NCBI GenBank assembly: GCA_900770015.1
Contig: CAAGIU010000196.1
Location: forward strand, 1-47,933
Direction of reading: 5' to 3'
Length of the DNA: 47,933 nucleotides
Origin: an uncultured Oscillospiraceae bacterium
GTDB lineage: Bacteria > Bacillota_A > Clostridia > Oscillospirales > Oscillospiraceae
A program made the translations under genes and the position numbers. Under the pieces are notes generated by a model. It had not been told where the DNA came from and did not search any database. It was given only the letters and a program-made list of their open reading frames with translations. Positions 40,843 to 47,933 of the stretch are shown one piece after another. The stretch's first letter is position 1; each line of letters starts with the position of its first letter.

Positions 40843-41730
40843 TCAGCCCTTGACCGCGCCCATGGTGATACCCTTGGCAAAGTACTTTTGGAAGAAGGGA
40901 TACAGAATGAGGATGGGCAGGATGCCGACCACGGCAATGGCCATACGCACAGTGGTGGTGGGCAATTCCGCCAGGCTGACGCCGGAGGTGGCGTTGGAAG
41001 CCAGGAACGCGATGTTGTCGTTGATGTTGTTCAGAATATTCTGAATGGTGTAGAGGTGTTTGGAGGAATCGCTCAGATAGTACAGGCCATTCTGCCAGTC
41101 GTTCCAGTAAGCGATGCCCATCATCAGACCCACAGTGGCCAGAATCGGCGTGGACAGGGGCAGCGCCACCTTGAAGAAGGTCTGGAATTCGGTCGCGCCG
41201 TCGATCCGGCAAGCCTCGTACAGATCCCGGGGCACACTGTTTTCAAAGTAGTTGCGCACCAGCATCACCATGAAGGAGCTCATCAGCATGTTGGGCACGA
41301 TGAGGCCGAAGATGGTGTTTTTGATATGAAGCATGCGCACGTACATGATATACGTGGGCACCAATCCGCCGTTAAACAGCATGGTGAACACGATGAAATA
41401 ATTGAAGAATTTGCGTCCAGGCAAGCCTTTCTGGGACAGCATGTAGCCCAGCATGGCGGTCATGAGCACACCTACGCTGGTGCCAACGGCGGTCACTACG
41501 ATCGTCATCATGTAAGCTCTGCCCAGCATGGCCTTCTGGTTCAGAATGTATTCATAGGCGTGCAGCGACCAGGCCTTTGGCAGATAGCTGTAGCCATTGG
41601 TCAGGGCTGCCGTCTCATCCGTAAACGATGAAATGATCAGCAGCACAAAGGGCGCCAGCGCCAGGAAGGAAAGAATGCACATGACCACATTGGCACTGAT
41701 GACCCAGCCCCGGTTTTCTCTCAATTTCAT
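40843..41730 (-). CDS. sugar ABC permease, MalG/YtcP type
   Basis: A 295-residue inner-membrane permease with six predicted helices (first at about 10-32). The EAA loop is EACRIDGATEFQTFFKVALP. FTMLFNGGLVPTYIMY and the end PFFQKYFAKGITMGAVKG are typical of the polysaccharide/oligosaccharide YtcP group. It lies 14 bp after the partner permease gene. It is the intact counterpart of the truncated permease at 20940-21530. The ATPase is not encoded nearby, as usual for this class (a shared MsmX-like ATPase is expected elsewhere). Confidence 0.92.
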   Translation of the reverse strand: MKLRENRGWVISANVVMCILSFLALAPFVLLIISSFTDETAALTNGYSYLPKAWSLHAYEYILNQKAMLGRAYMMTIVVTAVGTSVGVLMTAMLGYMLSQKGLPGRKFFNYFIVFTMLFNGGLVPTYIMYVRMLHIKNTIFGLIVPNMLMSSFMVMLVRNYFENSVPRDLYEACRIDGATEFQTFFKVALPLSTPILATVGLMMGIAYWNDWQNGLYYLSDSSKHLYTIQNILNNINDNIAFLASNATSGVSLAELPTTTVRMAIAVVGILPILILYPFFQKYFAKGITMGAVKG

Positions 41731-41744
41731 TCTGCATTCCCTCC

Positions 41745-42686
41745 TTAAAACAGACTGCTGTTTTCATCCAGCTTGGATATGATCTTATTGGCGCCTACAA
41801 TGAACACGAACCCAACCACGGACTGCAAAAGGCTGGCCGCGGAGGACATGCCCACTTTGTTGAACTTAAGCAGTGCGCGGTACACATAGGTATCGATCGT
41901 CTGGGTGACGGGGTACAGCGCGCCCTGGTTCATAGGCACCTGATAGAACAAGCCGAAATCCGAACGGAAAATCTGGCCCAGGCTGAGGATGAACAGCATG
42001 ACGATGGTGGGCTTCATCAGGGGGATGGTCACCTTGATATGCTGCTGCCAGCGGGTTGCGCCATCCAGCTTGGCGGCTTCATACAGGCTGGTATCAATGC
42101 CCAGGATGGAGCTCAAATACATGATCATGCCAAAGCCAATGCCGCGCCACTGATTGACAAAGGTCAGGATAAACGGCCACCACTTGGTTTCCTGGTAAAA
42201 GGCCGGCGCGGTGCCCGTCAGGCGCTCGATCGCCTTTGTGAAAAGGCCGGCCGAAGGAGACAGATACGCATACACCAGATACGCAATGATAACCATGCTC
42301 ATCAGGTACGGCAGCAGGATCACCGTCATGTAGAATTTCTTTTTCTTTTCGCCCAGGATCTCGTTGAACAGGATGGCGACGGTCACGCCAAAGACCACCC
42401 CCAGGATGATCCAGACCACATTGTACAAAAGCGTGTTGCGGATCATGATCCAGGCATCGTTGGTGCGGAAGAGGAACTCAAAATTCTTAAAGCCGATCCA
42501 CTTGCTGCCCCACATGCCTTTTTTATAGCTGAAATCCTTAAACGCGATCTGCAGTCCAGCCAGAGGAATATAGTTATTGATGAGAATATAGGCAAGGCCC
42601 GGGAGCCCCATCAGATAGAAAGGCCACCATGCTTTCAGGGTTGCCCACAGGCTTTTCTTCTTCCCGGCTCTTGCTGTACTTGTCAC
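41745..42686 (-). CDS. sugar ABC permease, MalF/LplB type
   Basis: A 313-residue permease starting at a GTG (42686) nine bases after a perfect AAGGAGG; an upstream TTG in frame would place the ribosome site inside the gene. It has a basic N-terminus (ARAGKKKSLW), six helices, and the LplB marks PGLAYILINNYIPLAGLQIA and GVVFGVTVAILFNEI. The EAA loop is LYEAAKLDGATRWQQHIKV. It forms a heterodimer with the MalG-type permease. It follows the binding-protein gene after an intercistronic hairpin. Confidence 0.92.
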   Translation of the reverse strand: MTSTARAGKKKSLWATLKAWWPFYLMGLPGLAYILINNYIPLAGLQIAFKDFSYKKGMWGSKWIGFKNFEFLFRTNDAWIMIRNTLLYNVVWIILGVVFGVTVAILFNEILGEKKKKFYMTVILLPYLMSMVIIAYLVYAYLSPSAGLFTKAIERLTGTAPAFYQETKWWPFILTFVNQWRGIGFGMIMYLSSILGIDTSLYEAAKLDGATRWQQHIKVTIPLMKPTIVMLFILSLGQIFRSDFGLFYQVPMNQGALYPVTQTIDTYVYRALLKFNKVGMSSAASLLQSVVGFVFIVGANKIISKLDENSSLF

Positions 42687-42710
42687 AGTGACAAACCTCC
42701 TTATATGTAG

Positions 42711-42737
42711 CAAGGCTGCCGCATATGGGCAGCCTTG
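42711..42737 (-). promoter_or_regulatory. hairpin between binding-protein and permease genes
   Basis: CAAGGCTGCC (42711-42720) and GGCAGCCTTG (42728-42737) form a perfect 10-bp stem with a 7-nt loop. It has no U-run. It stands between the binding-protein stop and the permease ribosome site. Such hairpins stabilise the upstream part of the mRNA or partly terminate it, giving more binding protein than permease. Confidence 0.65.
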
Positions 42738-42755
42738 CCATCATCGTTCCGTGGA

Positions 42756-44207
42756 TTATTTGTTGGCCAGGAAGGCGTCCAGCTGTTCCTGATTGGCTTT
42801 GACGGCATCGTTGATGCCGGCCTTTTCCAGGGCCTTCACAAATTCGTCGGCGGCAGCATCCACATCAGACACCATACCGGCGTTCAGCATGGGCAGCTTT
42901 TCGGCCATCACAGCGGCGATCGCGCCGGCTTCCGCGCCGAAACCGTCATTGTCGAAGGTGTAGCCCAGGCTCAGGGAAACAGCAGCGGAATCCTCAAAGG
43001 CCTGCAGGTCCTCGTAATACTGTTCCGTCAGTGGAGCGGTCACCTTGCAGTTCATCTTGGTGCCGTAGCGGACGAAGGGAGCATAGTAGCTGTTGTGATC
43101 TTCATTCTGGGAACCGATGAAGGTGATCACCTTGTCAGAGCCTTCCACGGGCAGGTAGTCGGTGCCTTCCACGCCGTACTGCAGCAGGTTGTTGACTTCC
43201 GGATCCGCGTAGATCAGGTTGATCAGCTGCATCGCCTTTTCGGGGTTTTTGCAGTTGGAAGCAATACCCAGCATGAATTCATCCACGCTGCCGGTGGAGA
43301 TAACCGCATCGGTCAGCTGTACCACGCCGACTTCGAAATTGGGATTCAGCCAGGAGGAAATCTGGCCGGGATCAAAGCTGGAGGCGGTGCCGAAGATGTG
43401 CTGCTGCATAAAGTATTCCTGCACGGTGGTGGTATCGGTCAGCTGATCCGCGGGCATATAACCGGAGTCGGTCCAGAGCTTCATCGTTTTCCAGAAATCG
43501 CGCATTTCCTCAGTCGCGTACACGTTCTGAACGGTGGTGGAGTGCGCAGGATCCAGAATGCCGCCCATGGCGCTGTTGCCGAAGTAATCGCCGCCATGGT
43601 AGAACTTGTAGTGGCACTGGTCGGAGGAGCCCACAGTGGTCAGATAAACGCCGTGTTCCTTCAGCACTTCGCCCGCTTTGGTCAGTTCGTCCATGGTCAT
43701 AAAATCGTGCATATCAATGCCATACTGCTCCGCCATGGTCTTGTTGTACACAAAGCCGGCAGCCAGCGCGGCATAGGAATAGCCGGAGATCGCATAGGTG
43801 ACGCCGTTGATTCTCTGCGCAGCGTCTACATGCTCAGTGGCCTTGGCGGCATCCTGGCCATATTCAGCCAGCAGCTCGTCCAGGGGCAGGAGCAGCTCAT
43901 CCTTCACCATGGTATCCAGGGGAGAGGTCAGGCCGGCCACCACGATGTCCAGCTTTTCATCGCCGGCAACGCCCAGAGAGGTGGTGGAAGGCAGATTGCC
44001 GATGAAGACGGGCACGATATCCACCGTGCAGCCGATCTTTTCCAGGGTGATCTTGTTCAAGGCAGCTTCCACGTTGGCAATGTTCTTGTTTTCTTCAAAC
44101 AGGCCCACAAACTGAATGCTGACTTCATAGGGTTCATCGGCCAGCGTCGGCGCGGCGGCCAGGGCGAGCATCATGATGCTCAGTAGCAGAGCGACGATCT
44201 TTTTCAT
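42756..44207 (-). CDS. solute-binding protein of the sugar ABC importer (system 2)
   Basis: A 483-residue secreted binding protein with signal peptide KKIVALLLSIMMLALAAAP (cleavage after TLA); no lipobox. The mature part has LDIVVAGLTSPLDTMVKDEL, INGVTYAISGYSYAALAAGF and FMLGIASNCKNPEKAMQLI, and a DUF3502-like end. It is a clear paralogue of the protein at 25455-26951. The ribosome site is AGGAGGAAG. Two permease genes follow in the same transcript, so it is the true transport receptor. Lacking a lipid anchor, it must be held by the permeases or by another wall contact. Confidence 0.92.
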   Translation of the reverse strand: MKKIVALLLSIMMLALAAAPTLADEPYEVSIQFVGLFEENKNIANVEAALNKITLEKIGCTVDIVPVFIGNLPSTTSLGVAGDEKLDIVVAGLTSPLDTMVKDELLLPLDELLAEYGQDAAKATEHVDAAQRINGVTYAISGYSYAALAAGFVYNKTMAEQYGIDMHDFMTMDELTKAGEVLKEHGVYLTTVGSSDQCHYKFYHGGDYFGNSAMGGILDPAHSTTVQNVYATEEMRDFWKTMKLWTDSGYMPADQLTDTTTVQEYFMQQHIFGTASSFDPGQISSWLNPNFEVGVVQLTDAVISTGSVDEFMLGIASNCKNPEKAMQLINLIYADPEVNNLLQYGVEGTDYLPVEGSDKVITFIGSQNEDHNSYYAPFVRYGTKMNCKVTAPLTEQYYEDLQAFEDSAAVSLSLGYTFDNDGFGAEAGAIAAVMAEKLPMLNAGMVSDVDAAADEFVKALEKAGINDAVKANQEQLDAFLANK

Positions 44208-44240
44208 TGATTCTTCCTCCTGTCAATCGTTGAATGTTAT

Positions 44241-44283
44241 AACAAAGGACTTGGCTATATCATAACAAGCCAAGTCCTTTGTT
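44241..44283 (-). terminator. 16-bp perfect hairpin between regulator and binding-protein genes
   Basis: AACAAAGGACTTGGCT (44241-44256) and its exact reverse complement (44268-44283) with an 11-nt loop. Reading leftward it is followed by ATAACATTC, so it is not a classic terminator. It lies 46 bp after the regulator stop and 33 bp before the binding-protein start. It may separate weak regulator from strong transporter expression, or act as an attenuator. Confidence 0.6.
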
Positions 44284-44329
44284 GATAGATCAATGATGAC
44301 TTCCCGATAGCACTTTTGTGACTTTTGTA

Positions 44330-45094
44330 TCATTCGTTCGTTTTCCCGCCGCTTTGCCGGTATACCTGTGGAGTCACGCCGAAATTGCGTTTGAACAAAC
44401 GAATAAAATAGGAATCATTCTCATAGCCTGCCTGCAACGCCACCTGATTGACGGGCAATGCGGTCGTTATCAGCAGCCGCTTCGACACGGCAAGCCGTTC
44501 CCCGGTGATATACTCCAGCACCGAAACGCCTGTTTCCCGCTTGAAAATGCGCATCAGGTGCTGCTCGTTCAGGAATACGGAAGCAGCGATATCCCCGATA
44601 TAGATGGTATCCCTGATATGGACGCGCACATAATCCTTGACCGCCTGCACCACATCGTTTTCCGCGGCGTTTTTTTCCTGTCCCGTATCCATGACCGTCT
44701 CAGGCTGGGCATGGGGCTTTCTTTCACGAAGCCGCTTTACCAGTTGGGTCAGAATACGATCAAGCTCCACATAGTCGATGGGCTTGAGCAGATAATCCGC
44801 GCTTCCCAGCTGCAGGGCCTTCCGCAGATAGGCAAAATCGGGATGACAGGTCACATATACGCATTCTGCATGGGGATAGTAAATCTTGAACCACTCATAT
44901 AAATCCAGTCCGCTGCCGCGAGGCATTTCGATATCCGAGATCATGATATCGATGGGATGGCCTGAAAAAAGCTGTTGGGCGCTTTGCATGGAATCAGCCA
45001 GAAAAACTTCCCTGATGCCATATTTGGACCAATCCACCCGACGGTGCAGCGCACTCAGAGCCACCGTTTCATCATCAATCAAAATCGCATTCAT
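44330..45094 (-). CDS. YesN-type response regulator, AraC output (system 2)
   Basis: A 254-residue regulator with D7/D8, phospho-acceptor D54 in IMISDIEMPRGSG, T82 and K104 (LLKPIDY). The AraC domain covers about 150-248 (IYIGDIAASVFLNEQHLMRI; LPVNQVALQAGYENDSYFIR; VTPQVYRQ). Its start overlaps the kinase gene by 20 bp. It is of the same design as the system 1 regulator, sharing the VDWSKYG/VDWAGYG and DIEMPRGSGLDLYEW stretches. It probably activates the binding-protein, permease and enzyme genes downstream. Confidence 0.93.
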   Translation of the reverse strand: MNAILIDDETVALSALHRRVDWSKYGIREVFLADSMQSAQQLFSGHPIDIMISDIEMPRGSGLDLYEWFKIYYPHAECVYVTCHPDFAYLRKALQLGSADYLLKPIDYVELDRILTQLVKRLRERKPHAQPETVMDTGQEKNAAENDVVQAVKDYVRVHIRDTIYIGDIAASVFLNEQHLMRIFKRETGVSVLEYITGERLAVSKRLLITTALPVNQVALQAGYENDSYFIRLFKRNFGVTPQVYRQSGGKTNE

Positions 45095-46808
45095 CGTCAG
45101 ACAGTTCCTTTCGCTGGATCGGCATCATGATGTCCACCCGGGTTCCGCGAGGTTCATTTTTGCTTACCTGAACACTTCCTTTCCCATGATACAGCAGATC
45201 CATCCTGTCGATGGCGTTTTGAATGCCCACGCCCAGATCTTTTTGGTATTCCCGCTTCTGCACGAAACGCTGAATTTTTTCAAGCGCTTCAGCCGATATG
45301 CCCGTGCCGTTGTCAATCACGCTGATGTGCAGCCGTTCGTCTGCCATCGCTTCAGCACGAATCGCAATGCTGATGACCTCTCCGGGGCGAAGGGCATATT
45401 TGATGGCGTTTTCCGCAAAGCTCTGGATCAGCAGAGGTGGGATCATGCAGCTGTACAGGCTTTCATCGCATACGATTTCGCTTTGAAAAGTGCGCAAAAA
45501 ACGAGCCTGCTGGATTTCAAAATAGTTGCGGATGTGTTCAATTTCCTGTCCCAGCAGTACGTAATCCTCATTTGCGTTCACCACATAACGAAAATATCGG
45601 GACAGACACAGGATCATCCGTTGGATCAGCGGAAAATCCTCTTTTTCATAGCTGTATAGGATATTCAGTGTATTGAGGATAAAATGCGGACGGACTTGCT
45701 GGCTCAAGAACCGCAAATGGATTTTCTGCGCTTTCAGTTTTTCTTCATACACCCGAATTTTCAAATCCTTCACTTCATCCATGGTGTAATTAAAATGTCT
45801 GTTCAAAGCGTCGAATTCGGAGCCATAGGTTTTCGCGGTGTCAATGCGATATTCCAAGTCTCCCTGGTCGATATGCTCCATAGCGTCCAGCAGCTTGTTG
45901 ATCGGAGTGATCACCAGCTTTTGAATAGACAGCATCAGCAGAGGGATCAGAAGCAGCGCGGCAAAGGAAAGGATCATCAGAACCCGCGTAGCGGCAGGGA
46001 GAAGCCGGCTGATTTCATTCCGGGGCAATAATTGCACCATACACAGATCAGCCTGCTTCGCGGCGGAAATCACCTGGATGTAATCTTTTCCGTCCAGCCG
46101 GACAGAAGTAAGCGACAGATCCAGGCGCTCCGGGCCTCCCTGCGTTGCACCGCAGGTGATTCCCTGCTGATCGGTCACAATATACAGCGCGTGATCGCTG
46201 TTTCCTTTGGGAGACAAGGGTCTCAGCAGGGTGTCCATGGTAATCCACAGGGCGTAATATCCGTTTCTGTACCGATTGGCAAACGTCAGCAGCGCTGTGC
46301 CGTCCTTTTCCTTCAGCCTCCAGTTTTTTCTGTTTCCAAACTCCTGCCCATTGATTTGCTCCAGCAATACGCTTCTGACAAAGGCAGCCTGCGCATTCCC
46401 GGCCCCATCCAGGGTAACGATGTCTTTCTCGGGAAACGAGGTAAGCATGCCGGAGATCATGGAATGATCCTCCAGCTTTTTTCTTATCTCGTACCGCAGT
46501 TTGACGATGCTTTGCATCTGAGCGTCCGCTGCGCTGCCTTCCGTGTTTTTGTCGCTGAGCGTCAAAAACTCCACATTCTCCCGCACAAAGCGATTCATGG
46601 CGGTAGCGGCGCGGCTCATGGTGTAATCCAGCTGGCTGACGTACAGATCCAAAGCGTTCTGGTTTTCCAGCGAAATCTGGCGTTCCACGTCCCGCAGCAC
46701 AGTCCGGCTCAGCACGAGGGTGAGTATATTCAAAGGAATGACCACGGCAAGTATAATCAGCAGCAACCGAAAAATCGCGGAAGAAAACAGGTTGGGCCTT
46801 TTCTTCAT
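45075..46808 (-). CDS. YesM-type sensor histidine kinase (system 2)
   Basis: A 577-residue kinase: membrane helix 1 at about 12-35, an extracytoplasmic sensor region, helix 2 at about 278-300 (VLMILSFAALLLIPLLML), HAMP (LLDAMEHIDQGDLEYRIDT), then QQVRPHFILNTLNILYSY (His near 375), N box FAENAIKYAL and G box DLGVGIQNAIDRMDLLY. It is a paralogue of the system 1 kinase. It is the second gene of the operon, 23 bp after an esterase gene. Confidence 0.92.
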   Translation of the reverse strand: MKKRPNLFSSAIFRLLLIILAVVIPLNILTLVLSRTVLRDVERQISLENQNALDLYVSQLDYTMSRAATAMNRFVRENVEFLTLSDKNTEGSAADAQMQSIVKLRYEIRKKLEDHSMISGMLTSFPEKDIVTLDGAGNAQAAFVRSVLLEQINGQEFGNRKNWRLKEKDGTALLTFANRYRNGYYALWITMDTLLRPLSPKGNSDHALYIVTDQQGITCGATQGGPERLDLSLTSVRLDGKDYIQVISAAKQADLCMVQLLPRNEISRLLPAATRVLMILSFAALLLIPLLMLSIQKLVITPINKLLDAMEHIDQGDLEYRIDTAKTYGSEFDALNRHFNYTMDEVKDLKIRVYEEKLKAQKIHLRFLSQQVRPHFILNTLNILYSYEKEDFPLIQRMILCLSRYFRYVVNANEDYVLLGQEIEHIRNYFEIQQARFLRTFQSEIVCDESLYSCMIPPLLIQSFAENAIKYALRPGEVISIAIRAEAMADERLHISVIDNGTGISAEALEKIQRFVQKREYQKDLGVGIQNAIDRMDLLYHGKGSVQVSKNEPRGTRVDIMMPIQRKELSDDECDFD

Positions 46809-46831
46809 AACCCTCGCCTCGATTCATTACA

Positions 46832-47665
46832 TTAAATGCCCACGTTGCCGCTGCTGATCCCCGCTGTTCCTTTTTCCAGTGGCAGCCAATCAATGGCTTT
46901 CTTGATATATCGATCCCAGAAATCCCATTCATGAGCGCCGGGCCCTTGCTCAAAGGTAATGTTCGCCCCGTTTTCTTTCAGAAAAGCCGCCATATCCCGG
47001 TTAACGGAAAGCAGGCTGTCGGAATTGCCGCAGGCCATGTAAATGGCCGGCAGCTCTTTCCCTTCCTTCAGGATTTGCCGCACCAGGCATTTGGGATCCT
47101 TATCACTGTTCAGCAGTTGCGTCAAATCACCAAAGCAGGCTTCGGCATAGCTTTTGCTTTCCAAAAAGAACGCCTTATCTTCTGTTCGGCTGGCCATTTC
47201 TTCCAGGTGCAGCGCGCCGGACAGGGCAATCACAGCGCCAAAGGTATCGCTGTATTTGAGGCCATTGCGCAGCGCGCCGTATCCCCCCATGGAGAGACCG
47301 CCAATGAAGGTATCCTCCCGTTTGCGTGATAAGGGGAACATTTTTCTGGTAAGCCGTACCAGTTCCTGTCCAATATATTCTCCATAGTTATTATGCCCCT
47401 TGGGCCGATCCACATAGAATGCGTTATCGCCGGAGGGCATCACCACCGCAAGATCATTTTCCTCCGCAAAGCGCTGGATGCGTGTGCCGGAAACCCAATC
47501 GATGCAGCTGCCGAACACACCATGCAGCAGATACAACGTAGGGTACGGTTTTTCAGGCCTCTCAGGCTGCCCCGGAAAGGTCATTTTATCCGCCGGTAAG
47601 ATTACATTTACCGGCACCGTGCGCATCAGGGACTGAGAAAACAGTGTCACTTGTAAAAACGCCAT
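46832..47665 (-). CDS. cytoplasmic esterase D-like hydrolase (tributyrin esterase type)
   Basis: A 277-residue hydrolase of the EstA/S-formylglutathione-hydrolase-like group. It shows YPTLYLLHGVFGSCIDWV, the nucleophile elbow FIGGLSMGGYGALR (S125), an aspartate in MACGNSDSLLS and histidine in GPGAHEWDFWDRY. No signal peptide. The ATG at 47665 has GGAGGG upstream; a longer reading lacks a ribosome site. It is the first gene of the sensor/transport operon, behind the only clear promoter, so it would be expressed whenever the sensor is. It probably strips acetyl or similar groups from imported sugars. Confidence 0.88.
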   Translation of the reverse strand: MAFLQVTLFSQSLMRTVPVNVILPADKMTFPGQPERPEKPYPTLYLLHGVFGSCIDWVSGTRIQRFAEENDLAVVMPSGDNAFYVDRPKGHNNYGEYIGQELVRLTRKMFPLSRKREDTFIGGLSMGGYGALRNGLKYSDTFGAVIALSGALHLEEMASRTEDKAFFLESKSYAEACFGDLTQLLNSDKDPKCLVRQILKEGKELPAIYMACGNSDSLLSVNRDMAAFLKENGANITFEQGPGAHEWDFWDRYIKKAIDWLPLEKGTAGISSGNVGI

Positions 47666-47933
47666 AGAAAACGCCCTCCATATATCATCCTTTGCGAACA
47701 ATTTGTATAGCCAACTCTGTTTGCGCAACTCATGCGTATTTATTTTACCGCAATTATGGATGAAGGGTCAATAGAACAAAAATAGCTTTTATTCCGTGAG
47801 TTGTCTGACAACAAAATGAAATAGTCTGCTTGATTCACGCCAACATAAATATACATGTTTTATGCATGCTTAATCATGTTTAGCCTTTAGAACATCCTAA
47901 GTAACCTAAAAGGGACTGCTTGGATTTTCAAAA
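47666..47933. other. upstream region of the system 2 operon
   Basis: 268 bp of AT-rich DNA without a gene. Besides the promoter it holds a perfect 13-bp palindrome, GTTGTCTGACAAC (47800-47812), 29 bp upstream of the -35 box, a position suitable for an operator. Nothing else is recognised up to the window end. Confidence 0.5.
47742..47771 (-). promoter_or_regulatory. promoter of the system 2 operon
   Basis: Reading leftward: TTGACC (47766-47771), 18-bp spacer, TAAAAT (47742-47747). The esterase start codon is 77 bp downstream of the -10 box. Confidence 0.55.

Noticed and set aside
1..47933. CRISPR arrays, rRNA genes, complete tRNA genes
   Set aside because: I looked for regular direct repeats with unique spacers and for conserved RNA motifs and found none beyond the tRNA 3' end.

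Overview
This window looks like chromosomal DNA of a moderately GC-rich member of the Bacillota (Clostridia), probably a plant-fibre-degrading gut or rumen anaerobe. The basis is its strong AAGGAGG-type ribosome binding sites, TTGACA-N17-TATAAT promoters, YesM/YesN-type two-component systems beside LplB/YtcP-type sugar ABC transporters, and phage genes typical of Clostridia prophages (DUF1492, DUF3846, DUF4314, VapE-like, VRR-NUC). The taxonomic guess is inference; no rRNA or marker gene is present.

1-12,800: the replication and early half of a prophage, read leftward. In transcription order it has a DUF2815 remnant, a family A DNA polymerase, DUF3846, DUF4314, a Cys-rich protein, a VapE-like primase/helicase, a 557-bp noncoding block with iterons that could be an origin, a SNF2 helicase, two ParB-type proteins, a VRR-NUC nuclease, a small Cys-rich protein and the start of a DUF1492 protein. 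Two cargo islands are inserted antisense to this operon. One is a Phd/RelE toxin-antitoxin pair. The other is an MNT/HEPN island with an intact MntA-HepT pair, an unknown upstream gene and a second, decayed MNT-HEPN pair. Each island has its own promoter and terminator. DUF2815 is cut off, so the prophage seems truncated on its right side.

12,900-25,440: a mosaic of accessory DNA. It holds an AlbA_2/Schlafen-type regulator with a palindromic operator, an orphan repeat-domain protein, a DUF234-type ATPase, a complete IS5-family element with a CTAG target duplication, a 127-bp hairpin element, and several broken genes (esterase, acetyltransferase, ABC permease, methyltransferase). It also carries a compact MarR / radical SAM pair / cupin cassette, a tRNA 3'-end fragment that may be an attachment site, and an S51-type peptidase.

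25,455-32,711: a first sugar-sensing system. A sensor kinase is translationally coupled to its own solute-binding protein, with a divergent AraC-type response regulator followed by two secreted esterase-like hydrolases. A 16-bp box is repeated in front of the regulator gene and in front of the first hydrolase.

32,897-47,665: a long leftward carbohydrate-utilisation locus. Its order is intracellular esterase, sensor kinase, response regulator, solute-binding protein, two permeases, terminator, type-B carboxylesterase, GH43, GT1-like glycosyltransferase, glycogen synthase fused to an SCP2-like domain, and GH39. The enzymes fit uptake and trimming of an acetylated or feruloylated hemicellulose oligosaccharide, with glycogen synthesis attached. 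No transport ATPase is present, as is usual for this importer class, which uses a shared ATPase.
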